Below are positions 8,921-21,155 of a DNA stretch of 64,000 nucleotides, one piece after another. Numbering within the stretch: the stretch's first letter is position 1; each line of letters starts with the position of its first letter. The position numbers and the translations under genes are program-made. Below the pieces are notes generated by a model that was not told the origin of the DNA, searched no databases, and saw only the letters and a list, made by a program, of their open reading frames with translations. The stretch is from Alnus glutinosa (lineage: Eukaryota; Streptophyta; Magnoliopsida; Fagales; Betulaceae), in contig NC_084894.1 in NCBI RefSeq assembly GCF_958979055.1, positions 18,631,616 to 18,695,615 of the forward strand, read 5' to 3'.

Positions 8921-10865
8921 TGAGGAGAGCAGCCCACCTTCTTCACATTTTCTCTTATCACCCCTTCTCGGTTCCTCTCGTTTTCCCCAGCAGAAACTCT
9001 CTGTTTCTCTAAAATTCCAGCAACTCCCCATCTCTTAACTCTCATCACTCTCTACGTTTTTGTCTCTTTATTTTCAGCAACTAGTAGAAAGGTAAGAAAC
9101 AAGAAGAACACCCACACGGCCCAACAACTCCCTTCTCTTCTCTGTTTATGTTTCCTGCAGAAAATTGGAACCCACATCTCAGCCTTCTCCCATCTCTTTG
9201 GGTCACAAAGGAAAATAATAGAAGAGAGAAATAAACACTTTCTAGAAAAAGACTGTGTGTGTGTGTGTGTGTCCAAAAAGGTAGAAGAACATAGAAGAAC
9301 GAAAAAGAAAATAGGAAGAATTCTCTAGAAGGGGACTCATCTCTCTCGTAAGTTTCTCTCCCTTTTGGTTTTTAGTGAATTTCTTTTAAAGGCCAAGATT
9401 AGTGCATTTCTTCTAAAGAAAATGAAAGGACAAAAAAAAAAAGTAAAAAAGAAAGAAAAGAAAACAAGAAGGAAATACATATATAAAACGGAAAAAGAAT
9501 AAACTCTCTTTTAACTCTGACTTGGCTGATTCTAGTGTGTGGCTATTGCAAAAAAAAAAAAAAAAATGTCATTTGAGATTTGATAAGTTTATAATTAAAG
9601 GCTTTGATTTATTTTACGTTATTTTTAAGTTATTAACTTTGTTTTAATATTTTCTGATTTTACAGTTTTTATTATTTTAAGTATCTAATATTTTAAGTTG
9701 TGTTTCAACAGGGTATTTCAAGTGGCGTATTTCAGTAATAAATCACGTCATTGTGATGCCCGAGTAGAAGTAACTATTTTTACAAAAGCGCCGTTACGCC
9801 GCTCAAATATTTTAAAAGTAATACTAGGCATTATTAATACTTATGCCGTTATTTTGCTCAATTTTATATAATTGGAATTATTTTTTAACTAAGATAGTTA
9901 GAATAATTGAAACGGTATTTTCCTTAATATTATTTAATTAAAGGTTCTGTTATTTTGAGTTGCGAAACTTTATTATAAAAATAGTGAGTTTTAACTATTA
10001 TAACTATTTTTATAAAAATGGTATTATGAGATCTATTTGAATAAATAGATATTTAAAGGCCTTAATAAAGGCCATGATCAGATTCACATAAAAGATTAGT
10101 AATAAAATGTAATTAGACAAATTGTATTTGTGGAGATAATACTTAAATAGGAAATTATATTAAGTTTAAAAGTAAAAAATGAGAATAGTGTTAGGATGTA
10201 TTTTTAGTGAGTTATATCAATTCACTATTACTTGTATTTAATTGTATTGCAGTAAGCACTTGTGTGACTATTGTCTGAAGCAGGAAAGAACAGTAAGTAT
10301 TCTTGCTCACTGAGGATCATACATGGTTGTTTTCTATAATGTTGTGATTTCTGCTTTATTTAATTATATGCATAGGAATAATATATTGCATACTATTAAT
10401 AATTCTGATGCATGGTTAATAACAAATTGGTTGTTGGGATGACCAATGGACAGGCATATCGCCTGTGCGAAAAATAATAATAAGTACAAATTGGCTGTCG
10501 AGATGGTCAATGTGCTAGGCAAGTTATGGCTACTTAATTGACTGTCGGGATGGTCAATGTACTTGGTTGTCGAGATGATCAATGTACTAAGTATGCTACT
10601 TTGACTACTAGTGCGGAAAAGCTAAGAAAAATGGTAAGGGAGTCTCTGCTCCAATAATTAGTCGCTTAAACGAATAGGGATTTAATGGCCCTGGTATGAG
10701 AGGAGTGCAAAAGAGAATAATTAAGACTGTGCATATAAAACTGTCATTACATCATATCATTGCATCGTATATTGTTAAATAAATCAGAAATCATCATTAT
10801 TGAAAGCAGTAGACTCATTAGGTATTTTTGTATTATTGTTTCTCTTTGTATTATATATTAATACA

Positions 10866-10907
10866 GGTTATGAGGGGGAGGAGTATCAGAATTGTCCAGA
10901 CCCTTAG
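10866..10907 (+). other. Conserved short open segment in solo LTR (GYEGEEYQNCPDP-stop)
   Basis: Diverged copy of the peptide found at 1309, 2850 and 63049, preceded by TTAATACAG. Same length, frame and stop despite several nucleotide changes. Confidence 0.4.
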
Positions 10908-12964
10908 ATGATCTTGTTGGCAGTATCTGAGGCTAGGATGCCTTCCATTTTTGTGGACTACTATGTTTAGTTCATTATTATAATATTCGGAGAACAATAT
11001 TTATATTTTTGTTGGTATGTATTAATGATGCTATTTTAATGTGTAATTATTCAATTACACTCTTTTTATATATTTTGAAATATTTTTGTTAGAAGCTCTG
11101 ATGTGTTATCATTAAAAAAAAAAATATTCTGCTGCCAATTTATAACTCTGATGATGTCGTAATGTCACGTGAAAATTGAAATTTTCACTTACGTCTTTTT
11201 GTAAAAAGTGGGGCGTTACAATAGCGGGCATTTGCTGGAATGCCAAGAATGTGGTGATCCCATGAGGGTCGCCAAACGGGACGTTGGGTCCCAAGAGAGA
11301 GTGATTGTGACGTTTCACATCGCTTGAGAATGAGGATGTGCTTATATGTTTAAATGTACCTGAAAAATAAAGAGACTTATAATTTATGGTGTGTGTGTGT
11401 GTGTGTGTGAACAATGTGTAACAAAATATCATAAGTGAAAAATTTAAATGAAACAGATATTTTGTTAATGAAGTGGAAACTCAATTAAGAGAAAAACTAC
11501 TCCAGGGCAGCCAAACCCAGGAATTTCACTATTCAGAAGACAAAGCTAGTAACAAGACGGTAACACTCACTTACCTTTATGCAGCGATCGTATCTTGCAC
11601 TCTGACACGTAACCCAACGTGAACACCTCACAACCAAGTCTCCTACTTGAAGTGGTCTTCAATGGATTGCTTTAGCTTAGGGCTCCTCTTTAGGCTAGAC
11701 TTCGCACGAACAAAGTAACCACACACCGGCAACAACTAGAGAGCTAGCAGATATTCACAATATCTCCCTAAACACCCTCTCTAAGTTATAGAGAATTAAA
11801 TATCGAATTTTGTACATAATACATGCCTAGAGGCCTTTATTTATAGGCTTAGAAAACCAACATTGCCACTTATTCGGATTTCTCTAGGCGGTGTTTGGAC
11901 GGTGAACTGTGCAACCGCCTTTCCATAACGCGTTTCACGTGTTTCCATATTAAGGCCGCGTGCAGACAGTGTTGCCCTAGCGTCCAGACGGTTGCAAGCT
12001 GTCTTTCCCAATCCGTGTTTGCAAAATAAATTTGAATTTTTCTCGAACACTGAAGAGCGTCTTGATGTGTTGCCATGATGTTCGGACGGATGCAACGCTA
12101 GGCTTGTTAGTGTGACGACCCTTTTTTTTTTTTTTTTTTTAATTTATATATATATATATATATATTTTAATCTCTTAAAATACAAATGGATCCACACAGT
12201 GGCACGACGATATGTCGCAAAACCAACATATGGTACATACCCCATAATATGTACCTGGTAAATCAGAGTAACACATCCAATAACATCTATGTAACGGAAA
12301 GCATAAACCTGAATAGCGGAAATCATAACATATACCTCTATCACCTATAAATACAACAAAGAGTCATTAAATAACTATATGATTAAATCTTTCTTCAAAT
12401 TAAATACATAAGATAAAAATGGCTTTATACAACAAGTGACACAAGCATCACAAGCCATAAACAAACCTATAAAATAGTGGACAACCCATAGCCCGACAAT
12501 TACAACTGTTGCGGCTAGCTTCAGTCGTAATATCTCAAGTATACTTCTATGACACCATCAACTACGACTGGAATACCTGCAGCCAAAGAAATATCATCTA
12601 TATGGTTGTGGGGGTTTGCCACATCCGTATAGGTGGAATTATGAGCCCACCGCCTTAGCATAAATAAATACACTAAGACCTCACAGGTATACTATTCACT
12701 GAGTTTTTACAAAGAACCAACTTTTCTTTTATAGTCTTACGAGTACTATAACAGCTACCAATTTTTATAAACTTTTATTTGAAAACCCCATAGCTGATAT
12801 AGCAAACACCAACTAATGGAAAATATTTAAAGCATGCTATGTAGTTGTGAACATAAATAGAAGTTCTAGTCATCCCACCTTGGAAGCTTCTACATATAAA
12901 CCCATCTATAATATATTACTTTAGTACTAAGACATCCACGTTACTAGAATTTGGCAACAATAAG

Positions 12965-13250
12965 CCTAAACCTTCTAGCGAATTGTCTTTGAACGTTAGC
13001 GTGATCATACGAGTACTAGAGTTAGACTCCATTATACAAGCACGTCTTAACTAAAGAACGACAACTCGCAAGGCCTTACATAGACATTGGCATCCCATAA
13101 TACCAGGCCTAAACCTTCTAGCAAATTGTCTTTGAACGTCAATGTGATCATCAGAGTACTAGAGTTAGACTCCAATATACAAGCACGTCTTAACTAAAGA
13201 ACGGCAACTAGCGAGGCTTTACATAGACGCAGGTATCTCTAATTCTAGGC
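12965..13250. repeat. Tandem duplication, period 143 bp
   Basis: The block starting CCTAAACCTTCTAGC at 12965 recurs at 13108 with few changes, through 'ttacatagac'. It lies inside the solo LTR at 12111-16243. Confidence 0.75.
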
Positions 13251-13374
13251 AATGCGATCATCTACACACTCTCAAACTCAATGCATTTAAATCATGCAAA
13301 TAATACATTTAGCAAAACTGCAATATATAAGACATACAACACATTCCATCACATCACAATATGTATTCATATGC

Positions 13375-13590
13375 CAAGCGAACGGGGACCGTATCCCAAA
13401 GAACATGGACCGTATCCCATATTAATGTCGAGTCCGTAACTGCAAAGAACAGGGACCATATCCCAAGGAACATAGACCATATCCCAAAAAACAGAGTCTG
13501 TAACTCCAAAAGAATAGGGACTGTATACCATATTAACGTCGAGTCCGTAACTCCAGAGAACAGGGACTATATCCCAAAGTTTGTGCCGTT
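13375..13590. repeat. Degenerate minisatellite in LTR
   Basis: Several irregular copies of 'gaacagggaccgtatccca' alternating with 'gagtccgtaactccaaa'. A similar array is in the related LTR at 55190-55320. Confidence 0.7.
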
Positions 13591-16532
13591 AAGCATGCAA
13601 TGTATCATGCCCCAATTTTAAAACTCACACTAAAAATCCCAATCATTTACAATGCAACCATAGTCTACAAATTTCCCAACCACCACGTACAGTCACACAA
13701 TTCATTCAAACTCCACATACCATATTCATATTTTCAAACATTTATCATAATTTTAAAATATTCAAAAGTACTCAAAACAACCAAAACAGTTATAATCAAC
13801 ATACAGTTAGTTCGAACTTTGTAAAACAATATATATTTAGCAATTCTATATTATATGAAAATAAGTTTCTCAGTAAGTAGAATACTCACCTTGGCTGCAT
13901 TGGAATCATGACTCGAACTCAACATTGAAGAACCCATTGATGGCTCCAATTATGACACGACCCTGCAAATACTTATAACATTAGACTATGCTATGAAACT
14001 TTATACTCTATGACACATAGACTACTTGCGTGCTCACACGTCGCATTTTCCGTTTCTAAGTCTAGTTAAGTACTCTAAACTATTATTAAATTAACACCTA
14101 GGTTTAGGTTCATATGATCTTTATTTATTAATACAAAGATGTATTTACTATTTCCATTTGCTTATCTATTATTGTTGTATCACATAATTATTAATAACCC
14201 ATTAACGGCTTGTTGTTTATTTCCTTAGGTTACACCAATGTATACTTGACTCGTATACATGCATATGTGTATATTTACATATATACATTCGCACATACAA
14301 CGCTTAAACCAAATCCAATGCTACACATAGAATTGGTTTAGTAATTCCTTTATATTGGGCTATGGCTCCTGTATTATAATCTTTATGTATTCCATTTATT
14401 TACTATACTCTTTCATTTACTCTATTTACTTACTCCCTTTGTTAAACCTATTGCCATATCTAAGCTCTAGAGTCTACTTTAGCTATCTTCTACTTATTTA
14501 CTTGCTATCCATCTTAGGGCCCTAAACTTTGTTACTTTGTTTCTCATCACCCAGTTAGTACAAGACTAAAACCTTATCATCTATCACCATAACCTAATAC
14601 AATTTCATAGTCAACATGCCAATGAAATCATAATGAGGGATTCAACCATTAATTCACGATCCATTCCCTAGACATCCAAATGAACTCCTTGTTTTCAAGG
14701 GGACACCTATAGATTTTCCACAAAATCACATAGCAATACCTTTTAATCCCATTCTAGAATCAACTCAACTTTACTCTCACAAATACTTTGAAATCCTCAT
14801 TTTCATATTAAAATCAACTCCTCTATTAGTCTTATAACTGACATCAAAACAACAATCCATAACAAGTCAATATATCTAAAACTACATTATCCAAAGACTC
14901 ATTCATTGTAGTAAATCAAACAACTAAGCTCATATTCTAACCTTACCATATTCAGCCTTTCCAAATTACCAACCCAAAAACCAGATTTGATTTCTATTAA
15001 AATACTCTTCAAAATTAGCCCATACGTTCTCTAAAACTCAAAATATCAATCACCAAGCTAAACACTAAAACACAACATCAAATATAGCAAGATTTTCCTT
15101 CATATCAAACTACTAAAATTTCAATAATCATAAGCCACAATCATCTACCGCATTTCTTCTAAACTAAATCCAATTCAACCAAACATTCTACCATCTACAT
15201 AATGGAGCACTAACCATCAATTAACACAATTATCCCCAATTTACAACAAAAATCAGATTTAGATTTCTATTAAAACATTACTTTTCCACTTCAACTAAAA
15301 TCTAACAATCCAATTTAGAGTGCTATACATAAGCTAGCATCAACAAAATCAAAGCCCTAAGAAAGAGCACCATTCGGCCATCACAAGGGAACCATTAACA
15401 ATCTCATTTATCAACCATGAATCCCATTCGAAATCAACCGATTACAGAGTATTAAACATAAGCTAAAACCACAAAAACCGAAACTCCAAGAGACTTTCAT
15501 CATTCGGCTGACCCACCTAAAAAAAATACTAGATTTCTTCTATCTTAACAAAACCCAAATCAAACTCCATTTTCGTCTAGCATCAACCCTAAAATATGGA
15601 TACAAACAATCACCCATAAAAAGAAAACCCTAGGATTTAACCTAGATCAAACCCCAAAGTGACCCACTCGGTTTTTCAGAAATTCAAAGGGATAAAAGTG
15701 AAATCAAATGCAAGAGAGAAGAGAAGATCTCACCTAGGAATTTCTGCAGAAAATCTCCTTCAGCCAGCCAATGTGTTTTTCGTGGTCACCCTCCATTTCA
15801 GGTCATCTCTGTCTCTCGGGTCCGTGTGTGTGCATGTGAGTGCGAGAGAGACAAGGGAAGAAGGAGAAAGAAAAAGGGAAGAAGAAAGGGTGGGCTGTGC
15901 GTGGGGCTTGAAGGGAGAAAGTCATTTCTCCAAAACAATCCACAGCCACACACGTGGTTGTGGTTAAGACCAAACCTTGGTCTTATTCGAATCCTAGCCT
16001 CTATAATTTTTTAAATTGTAATTTTGCCCCCATCTAATTCTATTCATTTAACAACTAATATCTAACCCCAAAATTAAATCTAATTATATATTTTTTTCCC
16101 AAGGATCCTTCATTATTATCATTTATTTTTAACTCCATTATTTTATCTTGAACTCTTACCTAAAATCTATTATTGGTCCATCCTATTTAATAAATATGAT
16201 TTACTAATTGCTAAACTCATTATTTAATTTCTTGGTATTTACAGTTAGAATCTTCTAGACACTAGAAGGTATCTGGACACTTCACTGGACCATCTGGATA
16301 GGAACAAGGGATCCGACTTTTGCTGAGTTGTCAACTGCGCAGAATCTTTATGGAGCTTTGAAATTGCCTTGTTGAAGCTTGTGACACTAAAACTTGTCAT
16401 AATAAGGCTCTTTCCATATTAGAGAAATTATCTACGAATATTTGAAGACTCTGAAATAATACGGTATCCTTGTTAAGACATCAACCTACAATATAGTGTT
16501 TTTGTCTACAAAATGTAGCCAATAAACTAACA

Positions 16533-17050
16533 AACTCCGACTTTGGCCATTCTGGGATAAAAAACACTTGATCGGTTAAAAAATACAATCCCGATCCAAA
16601 AATAAAAATATTCCCCATTTTTGTCTCAAAAGGAAAACAGGTAAACAGAGAATTGAAAAACCACAGAAAAAAAAGTTCTAAAATCCAAAAATAATAGGGA
16701 TAATAGAGTAGTGTCTGTAAGTAATCAAAATAATCAAAAGTTTGTAAAACAACTGATAGAGGAAGTAACAAAAATCCTCTATGTACCAAATCCTGCTGAT
16801 CCACTGAAAGCAAGTGGCGGAGAGAGATCCGTAGAATAAGCTGAATTTGTGCAACTTCGGCTTCTAGCTCTTGAAGCCGAGATTGAAAACGTTCAGTCGC
16901 TTGAGTTTGCAAAGCCTGAAACTGATTATCCATAGATTGAAATCATCTAGTCAACTGGTCTGCAAGATAAATGAGAAAATTCACCACTGAACCTCTGACT
17001 GGTGTAGATATGAAGAAAGATACTATGGAAGGCTCTACATGAGTTAGGGG
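16533..17050 (-). pseudogene. C-terminal remnant of the Copia second ORF
   Basis: The minus strand encodes MDNQFQALQTQATERFQSR and a coiled-coil-like stretch, matching the DDHFQALNSQVIEGFQ region of the plus-strand element at 51749-52113. This is followed by a conserved stretch 'ccagaatggccaaag' and the LTR start. The frame runs into hydrophobic sequence read through spacer and LTR. It is not functional. Confidence 0.55.
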
Positions 17051-18942
17051 AAAAGATCATCTAAATCCTAATACCTTTGGAAATTGAACTTATGACTTCA
17101 ACAACAGTTTTTTTTCCAAATGATTCATATGTCGGATGTTGTGTTGGGAGCCGCTGGCTGACATATTCCTCAAAGAATTTAAACATAAATATTTCCAAAA
17201 ATACCTCTACCAAGAAAGATTAGATCTTGTTAGTTCCAAAAATAATGTGGTATTATGACAGCTGTCAATTGGATGCCAAAAATGCATAAGCAAATATAGC
17301 AACCTAAATGACCCAGATATATCAATATCAACCCAACACATAGACAGAATATGATTTTCATGCATAATATCTCAAGAAAATATTTCAATATTCTAAAAAG
17401 CACAAAAACTTAAAAAAAAAAAAAAAAACAAAGACAGACATAGAGAATATCATGGAATGATAAAAGATATGCAGAGAATGCCAAAATCTCTAGAGAAAAC
17501 CACGAGAGAAACAAACAACATGACAAAAACAAAAAATGCAGTGTTGTGTGAATGGCAAAGAAAGTAAAGGGCTCACGTCTAGACGTGGTACACACTCATC
17601 CAGATGGCATACTGCCAAATCATAGATCGACAGAGCCACAAGCGTTCGGACTTAAGAGTTTCACACTGGAAGCTGAAAACATAAGAAAAAATTGCAAAAA
17701 ACTAATTTTTCCTAAAGTTAGCTTCAGAACATGCATGTATAAATAAATGATAAGACAGTCAAATAGCAATTAAAAAATATACAATGATATAATTGAGAGT
17801 TAAGTATTCAATAAGTACAATTTTCCCTGTAGATAGAAGTTTTAAATAGATGACTTAACTCATGCTATGCGTGTATGTATGTGTGAAAGCTTTCTCAATA
17901 AGGTATGATGTTTGCTGATATGATTTAAAGCAATTGAATTTTCTAAACAAGAGAAAAAATTAATATTAGATCAGTCAAAAGTCAAACCTTATTTTACTAG
18001 GCTATAGTCACCCTCATCTGATACACTTCCCTTAAGGTGCAGTACTTTTCTTTTACTTAGTCCTTTACTGACCGTCTATTTCCGCAATGATTTGGTTACT
18101 GACTGTTTCTATAGAGACAAGTTTAAGAACAGATTTATAGAACAATAAGCAGTGGATCTTTTTAATTATCCATAATTACTGAAATTTATTTATTTATTTT
18201 ATTTTTTATCACTTTGTGCTGTAACCTAGAGAGAATGCCAGAATTTATGAGTTCTAGGTTCAACTAGCGAGTTGGTCAATTTGATCATCTTAGCAAAAAA
18301 AAAAATATATATATCTTATCAGAATTTTCAAAAGTTAAAAATCAGAGAGAAAAAAAGTGTACCTTAGGGGAGCTTTGGATAGTGCACAATTTTTCCATCG
18401 CATGAGAAAAGCAACAATCTAGCATTAAGATGCACAGTAAAACTTAGCAGATATCAGGCATAAACTCTCAATCATATATAAGTATATTTAATCAATGCAC
18501 AATGAACTGAGATATCAGGCAAAAAGATATGCAATATCTGAAAAGCTATCAAAAGAAAAAATAAAAATCCTGCATCTTCTACCCCAATATTTTTTATTTT
18601 TTTAATTTTTTTTATGTTGAAAAAAAATAAGACAGAAAAACAACAAAAACATGCATATGGAGAAAAAAAAAATAACATCTAGTCCTAGCATGTAAGGTAA
18701 GAGCAAATTTGACCATAGGGGGAGAGGTTTGGAATTACCAAGACATAAAAGCAGCTGCTTGACGTGCTTTTTCTGTCATCCACATGAAATGCCTGTAGAA
18801 ATTTTCTCAAGACAACAAAAGAAAATTTTTGGGGATAAAACAAATATGGTTCTTAGAATGCAAAGCATATGTAAAGATATGAGACAGAGAAATTAATGCA
18901 ATGCAAGCAAACCTGTCATGCTCTAGGATAAGAACCAAAATC

Positions 18943-19508
18943 CTAGGCATGTGTGACCTCACCAACTAAGTAGTTAGGTCCACTCCCTCTCAAGGGGTGA
19001 ATGGTCTCATCCTTTTTTAACCATACCTCATTTACCTGAGAGGCAAGGTTATAAGTCATGTCCAAATTGCTTAGTCTAACTAGGATACTCTTCATTATTT
19101 TGACAAGCCTTTCACAGACATGATTCTTCTTGGGCTTGTGTGGCTTCACTCTGAAGCATTTGGCCTTGGTGTGTGGCCATACTTACCAAAGTGACGACAT
19201 GAGGGAGAACCCCTCCGAGGATATTGTCGTTTTTGCCGAAAAGCATGATGAGGCATGGAAGGTTTAAAGCTAGACTTTCCTGTCTTTGGCCCTTGTTTCT
19301 TGATCCGAGGCTTCTGATGTTGGATTTTATGACAGTGTGGCCTAATGTGTCCTATGACACCACAATGATGGCAAGTAGGCTGTCTTTGTATGCTATGCAA
19401 TTTTAGAGTTAGCATTTTTACACAAAACAAAGTTTTTACCTTTTTGAGATAAATATCTCCTATGGGACATGACATATTTATCAAAAGTGGTATTCTCAAT
19501 TTTGCCAT
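18943..19508 (-). pseudogene. Copia gag remnant, zinc-knuckle region
   Basis: A CX2CX4HX4C knuckle (CHHCGVIGHIRPHC) lies at 19332-19373. Basic sequence follows, then a second damaged knuckle (CRHFGKYGHTPRP). The continuing frame at 18943-19149 (KPHKPKKNHVCERL, ETIHPLRGSGPN) matches the plus-strand gag at 29377-29976. Frames change near 19146. Zinc knuckles of Gag bind element RNA. This copy is decayed. Confidence 0.75.
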
Positions 19509-19635
19509 TGTTAGAAGCGGCCTGCTTATTCTAAGGCCTGTGGGATCTCAACATATAACAATTTGGTCTAATATGACTAAGATTATCTAAACAAGTTGTA
19601 TCTACTATCGCAGGCTTAATAACAATAGAATCTAA

Positions 19636-20384
19636 GGACGATACCGTGGGAAAAGACAATAGCGAGGGTCCCTAGAGTTTCTAGAGAGAAAGAGTGAGCT
19701 TGAGTTTGCTGTGTTTTTCGGGGGGGGGGGGGGGGTGGGGAGGAAGTTTTCTACGCCCCCCTCCCTCGGTGGCTGCTTTTCTCCTTGCCCTTCTAGGGTG
19801 GGGGAGGTTTTTTTGTTTCTCCATGGTTAGATCCAGTGGAGTTTAGGTTTCTTCTAGCCGTTAGGGCTGTGAAGTTTTGTCCCTTTGGGTTAGATCCGGT
19901 GGTGGCTGGTGTTCCTTGGCAGATGCTTTCACGGGATTTGGGTTGGGGAGCAATTTTCTAGTGTGTCTCCGGCGGAGTTTCTGACCTTGTTTTTTTTTTT
20001 TTTTTTTTATGTTTTGAATTTTTTCTTTGGAGTCAGATCTGCTCACTTTGGTTGATTCTTCCAAGGCACGCGCCTCTCCACGGGGGTCACCTGTTTCTTC
20101 TAGTCCAGCAGCTTCCAGCCATGGCCGTGTTGGTTCTTCACGTGTAGCGTGTGGCCTGCATGCGCCAGGGAGGTCACTGCCTAGTTGTCACGGTTTGTCC
20201 TCCATGGTGCGGTGGGTGATTCTTTGGTGGTTTCAGGGTCTTCCGGTGGTCTTCTGCTGCAAAAGAGGTCCCTGGTGGCGGCGCGTGGCCTACATGCGTC
20301 ATCGCTGGTGACAGCGCTTCTTGGCACCGGTCTTGTTTTGGGTTTCTGTTTTGGTGTTTTTTTGTTGTTGTTGTTGTTGTTGTT

Positions 20385-20423
<39 letters not shown>

Positions 20424-20695
20424 CCCATAGTATGCATGTTTGATGCTTATATGTTACTGGACTATTTGTTGGCTTAGGTGCTAGATTTGCCCTCTATTAT
20501 CTGTTGATTGTGCTTAAATGTAAAGAGTGGCTCATTGTTGTCCTTATAATGTTTATGTATTGTTTAGGTTGCTGTTCAAGTCAAAATTTTTTAACTTAGG
20601 GTGTAGGGGTCTTGTACTTCATTTCTCTGTATTTGTCTTTGCCCTTGGACTTTATTTAGCAATATATAATAGCACATGCTATTTGTTAAAAAAAA
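19636..20695 (+). mobile_element. LINE-like non-LTR insertion, about 1,060 bp
   Basis: Flanked by a 15-bp TSD AACAATAGAATCTAA (19621-19635 and 20696-20710) and ending in a poly-A tail, the signature of target-primed reverse transcription. Content: a G14 run near 19720, GC-rich 5'-leader-like sequence, a (GTT)n-T39 stretch at about 20360-20423, and a 3' end of the plant LINE type ('atttgttaaaaaaaaaa'). No endonuclease or reverse transcriptase ORF is present, so it looks like an internally deleted or non-autonomous derivative. Frames inside it (poly-Lys, poly-Phe) are accidental. Confidence 0.8.
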
Positions 20696-20816
20696 AACAA
20701 TAGAATCTAATTCAGAATTAGAAGCATGTGAAATAGAAGTACTTGAATCATCAATAATTAAGTCAGGCTTGTTAGAAATATCTGTATGAATACAAAGCAT
20801 GCCTTTTAAATTATCA

Positions 20817-21080
20817 CTAGAGAATTTTTTTCAAGAGATCTTCAGATTCTTTTAATTTATTCTCAAATGTGTCAATAGTGTTAAACAGCGTGGTATTCTC
20901 AGATTTCAAAGAGTCAACCAAAACATGTGATTTAGACAATTGAATGATTAACGACTCTTTTTCTTGCTTAACCTTTTTGAACTCTTTATTGAAATTTTTA
21001 GAAATTTTTAGAAATTTAAGAAAATCCTCAAGGAGCTCATTATTAGAATTCTCTTCAAATAACATAGAAGAATTCATGAT
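20817..21080 (-). pseudogene. Copia gag coiled-coil remnant
   Basis: The frame gives MNSSMLFEENSNNELLEDF, then a Lys/Glu-rich helical stretch including KQEKESLIIQLSKSHVLVDS and ENKLKESEDLLKK. This is typical of the long coiled coil between the gag core and the second knuckle in plant Copia elements. The UBN2-type gag core seen at 28148 in the plus element is absent: the fragment starts shortly after the primer site, indicating an internal deletion. Confidence 0.6.
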
Positions 21081-21138
21081 AAAAGAAGTCAACAAAAATA
21101 TGGTTCGCACTCAGGAAATTAATACAAACATGAGTGTA

Positions 21139-21153
21139 CCCGCTCTGATACCA
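21139..21153 (-). promoter_or_regulatory. Copia primer binding site
   Basis: TGGTATCAGAGCGGG on the minus strand, two bases after the LTR end. It matches the plant initiator-Met tRNA site and the identical site at 28075-28089. Confidence 0.85.
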
Positions 21154-21155
21154 AT

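Larger units (their letters stand above)
8071..11220 (+). mobile_element. Solo LTR of a long-LTR Gypsy family (3,150 bp)
   Basis: Starts TGTAATACCCCG, ends GGGGCGTTACA, and is flanked by identical 5-bp TSDs ATAGC (8066-8070 and 11221-11225). There is no primer site, coding domain or second LTR, so it is a solo LTR left by LTR-LTR recombination. Its 3' part resembles 62460-63475, including the short open segment at 10866-10907. A TATA box lies at 8914-8920. A (GT)n run is at 9249-9271. The longest ORFs inside are short and look accidental. Confidence 0.85.
12111..16243 (-). mobile_element. Solo LTR (4,133 bp) nested in the Copia 3' LTR
   Basis: Starts TGTGACGACCC and ends ATTTACA as read on the plus strand, flanked by TSD GTTAG (12106-12110 and 16244-16248). 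The uninterrupted sister LTR reads GTCAG-AATCTTC at 21916-21926, giving the empty site. It shares blocks with 53888-56250 (for example 'aatagcggaaatcataacata' and a 'gtccgtaactccagagaac' minisatellite), so both belong to one long-LTR family, here in minus orientation. No coding domain was found. Open frames near 15659-16014 lie in a purine-rich stretch and are not convincing. Confidence 0.85.
11361..16532 (-). repeat. Copia 3' LTR, split by a solo LTR
   Basis: LTR parts are 11361-12110 and 16249-16532. They align in order with 21156-22203. The left edge is TGAAAAATAAAG; the right edge is CTAACA at 16527-16532 (TGTTAG on the minus strand). It includes a (GT)n run at 11389-11411. The break is caused by the insertion at 12111-16243. 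Confidence 0.85.

Noticed and set aside
15659..16014. Plus-strand frames of 62-102 codons
   Set aside because: Lie in purine-rich leader DNA of a minus-strand solo LTR; Arg/Glu/Lys-rich low-complexity translations, no homologous frame kept in the related LTR.
17410..18678. Short Phe/Leu-rich minus-strand frames
   Set aside because: AT-rich Copia spacer; no domain, not conserved in the plus-strand element.
20174..20437. Frames rich in Lys/Thr (minus) and Phe/Leu (plus)
   Set aside because: Produced by the GTT and poly-T tracts inside the LINE-like insertion.
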